Translations under genes and position numbers: made by a program
Assembly (NCBI RefSeq): GCF_004348595.1
Contig: NZ_SMKD01000038.1
Span: forward strand, 1-43,288
DNA: 43,288 bases
Source: Micromonospora sp. KC723
GTDB lineage: Bacteria; Actinomycetota; Actinomycetes; Mycobacteriales; Micromonosporaceae
Direction of reading: 5' to 3'
Shown: positions 8,247 to 15,203 of the stretch, one piece after another
Numbering within the stretch: position 1 is the first letter of the stretch
Layout: each line of letters starts with the position of its first letter
Notes under the pieces: model-generated
The model's database searches: none
What the model saw: only the letters and a program-made list of their open reading frames with translations
What the model was told of the DNA's origin: nothing

Positions 8247-8876
8247 TCAGCCAGGCGCCGTGCCCGTCCTGTTACCCGTCCCCGCCCACACGTCGTTCGG
8301 TGAGCCGGGCGGCAGGGCGGCGAGGAACGACAGGACACGTTCCCAGGTCAGGGCCGTGGCCGCCGGATGGTGGTCGAGGTCGTCCGGGTCGGTCCACAGG
8401 TGACCGCGACCCGGGTAACGGAACACCTCCAGCCTCGCCCCCGCGCCGGTCAGTGCCCGCTGCCAGTCGTCGACCTCGACCCGCGACTCGTACGGGTCGG
8501 GGTCGGCGAGGTGGCACTGGACCGGCAGCCCCGGGCGGACCGCCGCCGGAGCACCGCCGGTGCCGTGCAGGAGCAGCAGCCCGGCGGCGGCCGGCCGCTC
8601 GGCCAGCAGCACGCCGGCCACCCCGGCGCCCATCGAGTAGCCGGCGAGCACCGTGCCGGCGGGCAGCGGGGCGAGCGCCGCCCGGGCCCGGCGCAGCACC
8701 TCCTCCAGGGTCACCTTCTCCAGCAGGGCGAAGCCCGCCGCCGCGGTGTCGGCCGGGGGCAGGGCGTACAGGTCGGGGGTGACCACCTGGTGCCCGGCGG
8801 CGCGCAGCCGCTCGGCGTCGGCCAGCACCGCCGGTCGCAGCCCGTAGACGGAGTGGAAGAGCGCGATCTGAGCCAC
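8247..8876 (-). CDS. Dienelactone hydrolase-like alpha/beta hydrolase
   Basis: About 209 residues from GTG 8876, with AGGA about 7 nt upstream; an ATG further upstream would add 27 Pro/Arg-rich residues. The fold reads as a small alpha/beta hydrolase: a beta-strand start QIALFHSVYGLRP, the nucleophile elbow VLAGYSMGAGVA (about residues 73-84), an acidic residue in HLADPDPYE, and the catalytic His in GRGHLW near residue 170. Classical dienelactone hydrolases use Cys in GxCxGG. Here the nucleophile is Ser in GYSMG, so an esterase-like activity is as likely as lactone hydrolysis. No signal peptide is seen. It is convergent with the FAD monooxygenase, so a shared pathway is possible but unproven. 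Confidence 0.82.
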   Translation of the reverse strand: MAQIALFHSVYGLRPAVLADAERLRAAGHQVVTPDLYALPPADTAAAGFALLEKVTLEEVLRRARAALAPLPAGTVLAGYSMGAGVAGVLLAERPAAAGLLLLHGTGGAPAAVRPGLPVQCHLADPDPYESRVEVDDWQRALTGAGARLEVFRYPGRGHLWTDPDDLDHHPAATALTWERVLSFLAALPPGSPNDVWAGTGNRTGTAPG

Positions 8877-9004
8877 GAACTCATCCTGCCCCGACCGGCC
8901 GCCGGTGTCCCGCCGCCACGTCGGGACCGGTCGCGCCGTCCCGGTCGGTCGCGGCACCGCCGGGCGGGTCGCGCCGACCCGATCGCGTGGACGCGGCGGC
9001 GGGG

Positions 9005-9487
9005 TCAGCCGGGTGGTCCGGCGACCGGGCTCAGCGTCCGGCTGCGGCCCCGGAACTCGGCGATCACCTCGTCGCCGCGCAGGACCGTGACGTCGTAGAT
9101 GCCGTTGCGACCGTGACGGACCCGCTCGGTGGCCCGTGCGGTCAGCACGTCGCCCGCGCGGACCGGACGCAGAAAGCTGATCTCACCACCGGCGGCGACG
9201 GTCGCCGGGCCGTAACTGTTGCAGGCCAGCGCGAACGCCGTGTCCGCCAGCAGGAAGACGTACCCCCCGTGACCGATACCGTGTCCGTTGACCATGGCCG
9301 GGGTCACCCGCATCCGGGCCTCCGCCGCGCCGGCGCCGGCACCGACCAACTCGATGCCGAGGCTGCGGGACGCGACGTCCACGTCGAACATGTCGTGCGC
9401 GGGGGTACGCGCCGACGCCACCGGTTCGTCCCGCCCCCGCCGCGCGACCGGATCCCGCTGCTGCCGCCGGGGGCTGTGGTCCTGCAC
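9005..9487 (-). CDS. PaaI-like hotdog-fold thioesterase
   Basis: About 160 residues. Start GTG 9487 is chosen because AGGAGG lies 5 nt upstream. The hotdog domain starts at MFDVDVASRSLGIELVGAG and includes the acyl-CoA thioesterase motif VNGHGIGHGGYVFLLADTAFALACNS (about residues 75-100, the PaaI-type HGG followed by an Asp in LLADTA), then PVRAGDVLTARATERVRHGRNGIYDV. PaaI enzymes hydrolyse hydroxyphenylacetyl-CoA and related aryl-CoA esters during phenylacetate catabolism (family knowledge). No paa genes lie nearby, so the substrate here is not established. The 30-residue N-terminal extension before the fold is basic and probably disordered. Confidence 0.87.
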   Translation of the reverse strand: MQDHSPRRQQRDPVARRGRDEPVASARTPAHDMFDVDVASRSLGIELVGAGAGAAEARMRVTPAMVNGHGIGHGGYVFLLADTAFALACNSYGPATVAAGGEISFLRPVRAGDVLTARATERVRHGRNGIYDVTVLRGDEVIAEFRGRSRTLSPVAGPPG

Positions 9488-9648
9488 ACGCTCCTCCTGC
9501 CGGTCGACTCCGCGGCCCCGGACCACCGGGGCCTCCCCGGTACCGTACGCCGCCGCGGGCCAGGAAAGCGGTGGCGGGGGCACCGCCGGGGGTCACGCAC
9601 AGGCACGGCACAATGGCGGACCGTGGAACGGATCGGAGAGGAACGCCG

Positions 9649-10728
9649 ATGACGCGCAGCGCAGCCGCCCCCGACGCGGTCGGGGCCGACGTGGCCCGAC
9701 CCGGGCAGGCCGACCGCCCCCGGGTACGACCGACCAGCCGCGGCGAGGATCTCGTCACCGTCCTGCTCGGCGCCTGCCTGGTCGCGGGGGCGATGTCCGA
9801 CGGCTGGGCGCACACCAACATCATCGACACCATCGAGGGCTTCTTCACCCCGTGGCACGGTCTGCTGTACGCGGGGTTCGCCGCCACCGCCGGCTGGACC
9901 TGCTGGCTGGCGTACCAGCGACGGGACGTCGCCCCGCGCTGGTGGCGCGACGGCTGGCCGGCCGGCTACCGGGTGGGCGCGCTCGGCGTCGGGATGTTCC
10001 TCCTCGGCGGCCTCGCCGACATGCTCTGGCACGAGACCCTCGGCGTGGAGGTCGGCCTGGACGCCTCGTTCAGCCCGAGCCACCTGCTGATCGACGCCGG
10101 TGCGGTGTTGCTGCTGACCAGTCCGTTGCGTGCCTGGTGGGCCAGTGGCGAGGGCGGTTCGCGGTCGGTCACCGGGGTGCTGTCCCTGGCGATGGGGGCG
10201 ATGGCCCCGACCCTCCTGCTCACCCACTCGTCGGCCTTCCTCTCCGTCGCGCCGACAGAGGCGATCGGCGCGTACGGCAACCAGAACGGCGCGATCCTCG
10301 GCGTCGACGCGTACCTGGTGACCACCGTGCTGCTGACCGCGCCGTTCCTGCTGGCCCACCGGCGGCGGCCGACCTTCGGCGCCGGGGCCGCCCTGGTGGC
10401 CGGGGTGGCCCTGTTCGACCTGGTGATGGTCGAGTTCCCGGCCTCCCAGACGGTCGCCGCGCTCACCGCCCTGCTCGGCGCGGTGCTGGCCGACCTGGCG
10501 CTGCTGCGGCTGGACGCGGTGCGGGGCCCCGACGCGGCGCTGCGGCTGCCGGTCGCGGGAGCGGTCTACGCCGGGCTGGTCTGGGCGGGGCATCTGGTCG
10601 GCCTGGCGCTGACCGACGGGCTGCGGTGGACGCCGGAGGTGTCCGGCGGGGTGGTCACGCTCACCGCGATCGTCGGAGCCGTCCTCGGTGGACTGGCGGC
10701 CCGGCCCACCGCCGCGCGGGCGACCTGA
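9649..10728 (+). CDS. Ten-helix membrane protein with interfacial histidines, unknown function
   Basis: 359 residues from ATG 9649, preceded by GGAGAGGAA about 6 nt upstream. I do not recognise the family. A polar 33-residue N-terminus is followed by roughly ten hydrophobic segments, for example 36-50, 68-88, 108-126 and 143-161, and then through to the C-terminus. His55 (DGWAH), His70 (TPWHG), His128 (DMLWHE) and His145 (SPSHLLID) sit at the ends of helices 1-4. They would lie on the same membrane face, in loops 1-2 and 3-4, with Asp51, Asp124, Glu129 and Asp149 close by. That pattern suggests metal or haem binding (inference). The gene is divergent from the thioesterase and upstream of the crcB pair, with about 180 bp between. 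Confidence 0.75.
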   Translation: MTRSAAAPDAVGADVARPGQADRPRVRPTSRGEDLVTVLLGACLVAGAMSDGWAHTNIIDTIEGFFTPWHGLLYAGFAATAGWTCWLAYQRRDVAPRWWRDGWPAGYRVGALGVGMFLLGGLADMLWHETLGVEVGLDASFSPSHLLIDAGAVLLLTSPLRAWWASGEGGSRSVTGVLSLAMGAMAPTLLLTHSSAFLSVAPTEAIGAYGNQNGAILGVDAYLVTTVLLTAPFLLAHRRRPTFGAGAALVAGVALFDLVMVEFPASQTVAALTALLGAVLADLALLRLDAVRGPDAALRLPVAGAVYAGLVWAGHLVGLALTDGLRWTPEVSGGVVTLTAIVGAVLGGLAARPTAARAT

Positions 10729-10798
10729 ACGCCCACCGCACCCGACCCGACCGGGCGCCGGTGGGCCGGCGCCCGGGGGCGTCGGGGCCCGGCGGGGT

Positions 10799-10804
10799 TA
10801 GAGT
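10799..10804 (+). promoter_or_regulatory. Possible -10 element for the crcB pair
   Basis: TAGAGT (TAnnnT) sits 8 nt before the putative riboswitch structure and about 105 nt before the first crcB start. No clear -35 is visible upstream, as is common in this GC context. Weak evidence by itself. Confidence 0.25.
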
Positions 10805-10812
10805 GGGGGCAC

Positions 10813-10878
10813 GGCGGTGGGGCCCGCCGCCCCGGCCACCACCGGGAGAACCGCGTCCGGCACGCCAACGGTCCCTGC
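10813..10878 (+). ncRNA. Candidate divergent fluoride riboswitch
   Basis: The segment begins GGCGGTGGGGCCCGCC, close to the known crcB motif opening GGCGATGG....CGCC. It continues through AACCGC (10849-10854), a GCGT-CCGGC-ACGC hairpin, and ends GGTCCCTGCC (10869-10878). The apical GGGGCC can pair with GGTCCC (one G-U pair), which is the pseudoknot of fluoride riboswitches. Deviations: an A-to-G change in the first block, CAACGG where UGAUGG is usual, and an extra CCCGG/CCGGG hairpin in the linker. The position, directly before two crcB genes, is what one would expect. The GC-rich context makes chance pairing possible, so this is a candidate only. Confidence 0.38.
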
Positions 10879-10909
10879 CAGTGGCCCGTGTGCTGGTGGG
10901 GAGGAACAG

Positions 10910-11380
10910 GTGCCGACACCACGCCGCATCGACCCCGACGTCGACCTGCGGGTGCCCGCCGACCGTCGCGAACTCGACGCGCGCCCGGCGGCCGTGCTCG
11001 GCGTCGTCGCCGCGGGCGGCGCGCTCGGCGCGCTGGCCCGGGCCGCGGCCCAGGCGGCGCTGCCGCACTCCCCGACCGGCTTCCCCTGGGCCACCTTCGG
11101 CGTCAACGTGCTCGGCTGCCTGCTGATCGGGGCGCTGATGGCGCTGATCGGTCGACGTCGCGTCCCGCCACTGACCCGTCCCTTCCTGGGTGTGGGCGTG
11201 CTCGGCGGCTTCACCACCTTCTCCTCGTACGCGGTGGACGCCCACCGGGCGTTCGTCGCCGGGGCCGCCCAGACGGCGCTGGCGTACCTGGCGGCGACGC
11301 TGGTCGCCGGGCTGCTGGCCGTCGTGGCCGGCGACGCGCTCACCGCGCGGGTGCTCGACGGGCGTGGAGCTGGGCGGTGA
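10910..11380 (+). CDS. crcB: Fluoride channel subunit CrcB (first copy)
   Basis: About 156 residues from GTG 10910, with GGGGAGGAA just upstream. It has four membrane segments after a 35-residue charged N-terminal extension. Family motifs visible are GALGALARAA, FGVNVLGCLLIG (the conserved Asn) and GVLGGFTTFSSYAVD (the phenylalanine-rich pore region). CrcB/Fluc proteins are dual-topology dimeric channels that export F- passively. Where two copies exist they form a heterodimer with opposite orientations (family knowledge). The stop overlaps the second crcB start as GTGA, so the two are translated together. This copy has the longer, polar N-terminus. Fluoride control is possible through the upstream RNA structure. 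Confidence 0.93.
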   Translation: MPTPRRIDPDVDLRVPADRRELDARPAAVLGVVAAGGALGALARAAAQAALPHSPTGFPWATFGVNVLGCLLIGALMALIGRRRVPPLTRPFLGVGVLGGFTTFSSYAVDAHRAFVAGAAQTALAYLAATLVAGLLAVVAGDALTARVLDGRGAGR

Positions 11381-11739
11381 CCGTCCTGCTCATCGTCCTC
11401 GGCGCGGCCGTCGGGGCGCCGCTGCGGTACCTCACCGACCGGGCGGTGCAGGCCCGGCACGGCTCGGTCCTGCCCTGGGGCACGCTGACCGTCAACGTCG
11501 TCGGGTCGCTGCTGCTCGGCGCGGTGCTCGCGGTCCCGGCCGGGCCGGCCGTCACCGCGCTCGTCGGCACCGGCTTCTGCGGAGCGTTCACCACCTGGTC
11601 CACCTTCGGCTACGAGACGGTGCGGCTGGCCCGCGCCGGAGCCCGGACCGCCGCCCTGGCCCACGCGCTGCTCAGCGTGGCGACCGGGCTGGCCGCGGCG
11701 GGTGCCGGCCACGCCCTGGGGCACGCGCTGGGCGGCTGA
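11377..11739 (+). CDS. crcB: Fluoride channel subunit CrcB (second copy)
   Basis: 120 residues starting at GTG 11377, which overlaps the preceding crcB stop by four bases (GTGA). Four membrane segments are visible: TVLLIVLGAAVGAPLRYL, TVNVVGSLLLGAVLAV (conserved Asn), GTGFCGAFTTWSTFGYET (the FTTWSTF pore motif) and a C-terminal Ala/Leu-rich helix. The length is typical. With the upstream copy it most likely forms a heterodimeric Fluc channel in the cytoplasmic membrane. It lacks the N-terminal extension of its partner, so the two can be told apart as antiparallel subunits (inference). Confidence 0.93.
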   Translation: MTVLLIVLGAAVGAPLRYLTDRAVQARHGSVLPWGTLTVNVVGSLLLGAVLAVPAGPAVTALVGTGFCGAFTTWSTFGYETVRLARAGARTAALAHALLSVATGLAAAGAGHALGHALGG

Positions 11740-11810
11740 CCGTCGGCCCTGCGCGCCCGGACGGCGTGGGCGTATGGTGACGGAAGCGGTCGTCGTCAGT
11801 GGCACCCGCA

Positions 11811-11834
11811 CGCCGGGCGGCCGGCCGCCCGGCG
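11811..11834. terminator. 24-bp perfect palindrome, putative terminator
   Basis: The half CGCCGGGCGGCC is followed directly by its exact reverse complement. It lies 72 bp after the crcB pair and 58 bp before the HATPase gene. It could fold in RNA as a strong hairpin with a minimal loop and stop crcB transcription, or act as a symmetric protein site. No T-tract is seen. Confidence 0.4.
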
Positions 11835-11891
11835 GCCGAGACTGCCGTACGGCGGAGCGCCTGGGCGGCACGGATGGGACGGAGTGGCGCT

Positions 11892-12836
11892 GTGGAGTGG
11901 TTGTTGGCCCCGGCGACCCCGGCGGCGGCCAGCGCCTTGCGCGCCGAGCTGACCGCGTTCCTGCGCCGGCACGCACAGGAACGCGACGAGGTCGAAGACG
12001 CCGCGATGGTCATCTCCGAACTGGTCGGCAACGCCGTCGAGCACGCCGGAGGCCCGGTCTGGGTGGGCCTGGACTGGTCGGGTGTGCGTCCCACGCTGGT
12101 GGTGCACGACCTCGGCCCGTCGTTCGACCCCGCCGACCTGCCGGCGCCGGCCACCGGCAGCATCCGGGGCCGCGGCCTGTGGCTGGTCCGCCAGCTCGGC
12201 GCGGAGCTGGATGTGGTGTCCAAGCGGGGCACCGGCAAGAAGGTACGCAGCGTGCTGCCGGTGACCCGGCGGATCGAGCTCTCCTTCGACCCGCCCCGCC
12301 GGGAGGTCAACCCGCTGCCCGCCCTCGACGAGGCGGGGCCGCGCGGCTTCGGCCGGGAGTCCTTCCTGCGCGCCCTTGTCGTAGAACTGGCCCGCACGGC
12401 CGAGAACCGGCAGGGGCCGAGCGCCACGGAGGAGATGGTGGCCCAGGTGGGCGCGACCGTCGGCGGCCAGATGGAGGAGGAGTACCGCCGGGCCCGTGAC
12501 GTGGTCGGCCAGCTCACCCCCGCGCAGGTGGCCGAGTGCTACCTGCGGCTCAAGTCCGCCATCGGCGGCGAGTTCTACGTCATCTCGATCGACGACGACC
12601 GGATCGTGCTGGGCAACCGCCGCTGCCCGTTCGGCGACACCGTACGCCGCGCGCCCGCGTTGTGCCGGATGACCTCCAGCGTGTTCGGGGGCATCGCTGC
12701 CCGCAACCACGGCGCGGCGGTCGTGCTGCTGGACGAGCGGATCGCCGTGGGCGACCCGGAGTGCCAGGTCACCGTGCTGCTCGGCGCGGCCGCCCGGGAC
12801 AATCCGGGCGGCCACCACTACCGTCAGGGCTCCTGA
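11892..12836 (+). CDS. HATPase (RsbW-like) fused to methanogen output domain 1-like module
   Basis: 314 residues from GTG 11892, with GGAG about 10 nt upstream. The N-terminal half is a GHKL/HATPase_c domain of the anti-sigma-factor type: N box MVISELVGNAVEHA (about residues 39-52), then VVHDLGPSFDPADLP, and GIRGRGLWLVRQLGAELDV-like G boxes near 90-110 followed by GTGKKV. The C-terminal half has FYVISIDDDRIVLGNRRCPFGDTV and PALCRMTSSVFGGIAARN, the Cys-containing core of what is annotated as methanogen output domain 1. Such a fusion would link an ATP-dependent kinase or anti-sigma module to a Cys-based sensing or output domain. No sigma factor or anti-anti-sigma gene lies next to it. It is convergent with the cobalamin operon, ending 23 bp before it. 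Confidence 0.85.
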   Translation: MEWLLAPATPAAASALRAELTAFLRRHAQERDEVEDAAMVISELVGNAVEHAGGPVWVGLDWSGVRPTLVVHDLGPSFDPADLPAPATGSIRGRGLWLVRQLGAELDVVSKRGTGKKVRSVLPVTRRIELSFDPPRREVNPLPALDEAGPRGFGRESFLRALVVELARTAENRQGPSATEEMVAQVGATVGGQMEEEYRRARDVVGQLTPAQVAECYLRLKSAIGGEFYVISIDDDRIVLGNRRCPFGDTVRRAPALCRMTSSVFGGIAARNHGAAVVLLDERIAVGDPECQVTVLLGAAARDNPGGHHYRQGS

Positions 12837-12859
12837 GCCCCGGGGCGTGGCCCGTGCGG

Positions 12860-14518
12860 TCAGCCGCGCAGCGCCACCACCGGGCCGAGGACGACGACCG
12901 CCGGCGGCCGGACGCCCTCCCGGGCCGCCAGGTCGCCCACCTCGTCCAGCCGGGACGCCCAGGTCCGCTGACCCGGGTGCCCGGCGTCCTGCACCACCAG
13001 CACCGGGGTGTCCGGCGCGCGGCCGTGCTCCACCAGCACCGCCGCGATCTTGGCGATGGTGTCGACCGCCATCAGCAGCACCAGGGTGCCCCGGGCGCGG
13101 CCCAGCGCCACCCAGTCCACGAGGGACTGTGGGTGCCCCGGCGGCAGGTGCCCCGAGACGACGGTGAGGTCGTGGGCGACCCCCCGGTGGGTGACCGGGA
13201 CTCCGGCCAGCGCGGGCGCGGCGAGCGCGCTGCTCACCCCGGGCACGAGGACCGTCTCCACACCGGCCGCCGCACACGCCTGGACCTCCTCGTGGCCGCG
13301 ACCGAAGACGTACGGGTCGCCACCCTTGAGCCGGACCACCCGTTTGCCGGCGCGCGCGTGGTCGACCAGGGCGTCGTTGATGGCGTCCTGCGCCATGGAC
13401 GGCCCGCGCGGCACCTTGGCGGCGTCGATCACCAGCACGTCCGGGCGGAGCCCGGCGAGCAGCCCCTGCGGGGCGAGCCGGTCGGCCACCACCACGTCCG
13501 CGCTGTCCAGCATCGCCTTCCCGCGGACGGTGATCAGGTCGTCGGGGCCGGGGCCGCCGCCCACCACGGCGACCTGCCCGGGGCGCAGGCCCGGCCCGTG
13601 GTGGCCACCGTCGTGGTGATGGTGGTGATGGCCACCGTGAAGGTGATGGTGGTGGTGGCCGCCCACCGGGTCGTCGGGGTGGTCGTGCGGCGTCTGCGGC
13701 CGGCCCACCTTGTCGGCGAAGCCCGGCATCAACACCCGGTACGCGCAGGTGTCGCAGTTCATCCGGATGTCCCCGCGCAGCGCCTCGGTGTGCCGTTCCA
13801 GCACCAGGTCGGCCAGCGCGTCACAGTCGCCGATCAGGCCGGCGACCCGCACGTCGAGGTCGGGATGCTCGGCGGCGAACTCCTGCGACTGGTTGACGAT
13901 CCGGTCCGGCAGCACCCCGGCGAAGAGAAAGTACGGGGCGACGACGATCCGCCGGGCGCCGAGCCGGCGCAGCCGCGCCAGCACCGCCGGCACCGACGGC
14001 TCGGCGAGGGAGACGAAACCCGGTTCGACGCCGGCGTAGCCGCGGCCCTCCCACAGCAGCCGGGCCACCTTGGCCACCTCGGCGTTGGCGTCCGGGTCGG
14101 TGGAGCCCCGCCCGATCAGGGCCACCCAGGTTCCGGCCCGGTCCGCCCCGGCCAGGGCGGCGTCGATCCGCTCCTGTAGGGCGGTGTGCAGCAGCGGATG
14201 CGGGCCCAGCGGGCGGCCGTACCGGTAGGTCAGACCCGGGTGGCGGGCCTGCTCGCGGGCCATCGCGGCGGGAATGTCGCCCTTGCCGTGGCCGGCGGCG
14301 GTGAGCACCAGCGGCAGCGCGACCAGGCTGCGGTGGCCCCGCTCGACGAGCGTGGTCACCGCGTCGGTGAGCGGCGGGCGGGACAGTTCGATGAACCCGC
14401 CCTCGACGTCGCCGACGCTTCCGCCGGCACGGCGGCGGACCCGGTCGACGAGCGCGGCGAACTGGTCGACCCCGGCCGCGCTGCGCGTGCCGTGCCCGAC
14501 GATGACCAGCGCGGTCAT
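12860..14518 (-). CDS. cbiX-cobA: Sirohydrochlorin cobaltochelatase CbiX fused to uroporphyrinogen-III C-methyltransferase CobA
   Basis: A 552-residue fusion. Residues 1-260 are a long-form CbiX with catalytic His9 (VIVGHGTR) and His77 (TAAGHGKGD) and two homologous halves. It ends in M253-N-C255-D-T-C258, the MxCxxC motif that holds an Fe-S cluster in long CbiX proteins. Residues 278-308 are a His-rich tract with 15 or more His, a likely metal store. Residues 315-552 are CobA/SUMT: VAVVGGGPGPDDLITVRG for SAM binding and RLKGGDPYVFGRGHEE. CobA methylates uroporphyrinogen III at C2 and C7 to precorrin-2. CbiX inserts Co2+ into sirohydrochlorin. No precorrin-2 dehydrogenase lies in between. The start is ATG 14518, overlapping the cobH stop as ATGA. 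Last gene of the operon. Confidence 0.93.
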   Translation of the reverse strand: MTALVIVGHGTRSAAGVDQFAALVDRVRRRAGGSVGDVEGGFIELSRPPLTDAVTTLVERGHRSLVALPLVLTAAGHGKGDIPAAMAREQARHPGLTYRYGRPLGPHPLLHTALQERIDAALAGADRAGTWVALIGRGSTDPDANAEVAKVARLLWEGRGYAGVEPGFVSLAEPSVPAVLARLRRLGARRIVVAPYFLFAGVLPDRIVNQSQEFAAEHPDLDVRVAGLIGDCDALADLVLERHTEALRGDIRMNCDTCAYRVLMPGFADKVGRPQTPHDHPDDPVGGHHHHHLHGGHHHHHHDGGHHGPGLRPGQVAVVGGGPGPDDLITVRGKAMLDSADVVVADRLAPQGLLAGLRPDVLVIDAAKVPRGPSMAQDAINDALVDHARAGKRVVRLKGGDPYVFGRGHEEVQACAAAGVETVLVPGVSSALAAPALAGVPVTHRGVAHDLTVVSGHLPPGHPQSLVDWVALGRARGTLVLLMAVDTIAKIAAVLVEHGRAPDTPVLVVQDAGHPGQRTWASRLDEVGDLAAREGVRPPAVVVLGPVVALRG

Positions 14519-15111
14519 GACGTTTCCTCCAGGTAGAGCAGGGCGTTGAGGGCGGCGGCGGCAACCGCCGAACCACCCTTCTCGCCGACGTTGGACACGG
14601 CCGGCAGGCCACTGGCCCGCAGTGCCGCCTTGGACTCGGCGGCGCCGACGAAACCGACCGGCAACCCCACCACCAGCGCGGGCGCCGCGTCCAGGGTGAT
14701 CAGCTCCGCCAGCGCGGTGGGGGCGCAGCCGACCACCCACACCGCGCCCGGTCCCACCCGGCCCAGGGCGACCCGGACGGCGGCGGCCGAACGGGTCAGC
14801 CCGGTGGCGCGTGCCAACTCGGCGGCGGCGGGCTCGGCGACCGGGCAGACGATCTCCCGACCGGCCCGGGTGATGCCGGCGGCGACCATCCACACGTCGG
14901 TGACGATCACCGCACCGGCGCGCAGCGCGGCGAGGCCGCCGGCCAGGGCCGCCTCGTCGCAGACCAGATCGGTGACGTAGTCGAGGTCGGCGCTGGCGTG
15001 CACCACCCGCTCGGTTACCGCCCGGGTCAACGGGGGCAGGTCGGTCAGGTCGACCCGGGAGCGCAGGATCCGGTACGACTCCTGCTCGATCGGGTGCACC
15101 ACCCGGGTCAC
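14515..15111 (-). CDS. cobH: Precorrin-8X methylmutase CobH (CbiC)
   Basis: 198 residues from GTG 15111. It moves the C11 methyl group to C12 of precorrin-8X to give hydrogenobyrinate, or the cobalt equivalent. Visible motifs: VVHPIEQESYRILRSRVDL at the N-terminus; TERVVHASADLDYV with the catalytic His near residue 38; DVWMVAAGI; and GLPVGFVGAAESKAAL. Length is normal. A GGAG lies about 8 nt before the GTG. The start overlaps the stop of a 31-codon ORF and the stop overlaps the cbiX-cobA start, both as 4-nt overlaps, so its translation is coupled on both sides. Confidence 0.95.
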   Translation of the reverse strand: MTRVVHPIEQESYRILRSRVDLTDLPPLTRAVTERVVHASADLDYVTDLVCDEAALAGGLAALRAGAVIVTDVWMVAAGITRAGREIVCPVAEPAAAELARATGLTRSAAAVRVALGRVGPGAVWVVGCAPTALAELITLDAAPALVVGLPVGFVGAAESKAALRASGLPAVSNVGEKGGSAVAAAALNALLYLEETS

Positions 15112-15203
15112 GGGGCCGGCTCCGCGCCGGGCGGGGTGCCGGTGCCGGTGCGTACCCGCCCGGCGGGGCTGCGCCGGGGCACAGCGGTCGGGGTCGAGGT
15201 CAT
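15108..15203 (-). CDS. 31-codon coupled small ORF between ferredoxin and cobH
   Basis: A short open frame whose ATG (15203) overlaps the ferredoxin stop as ATGA and whose TGA overlaps the cobH GTG as GTGA. GAGGAG lies 4 nt before the ATG. The peptide begins MTSTPTAVPRRSPAG and is Pro/Thr/Gly/Arg-rich, without a recognisable fold. It fills the only longer spacing in this otherwise overlapping operon. It may serve only to carry ribosomes from ferredoxin to cobH rather than make a functional peptide. The ORF and overlaps are seen; the role is inferred. Confidence 0.45.
   Translation of the reverse strand: MTSTPTAVPRRSPAGRVRTGTGTPPGAEPAP

Noticed and set aside
13590..13680. Repetitive GTG/ATG-rich stretch that looks like a microsatellite
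   Set aside because: It is the coding sequence of the His-rich tract in CbiX-CobA, with mixed CAC/CAT codons, so it is explained by the protein.
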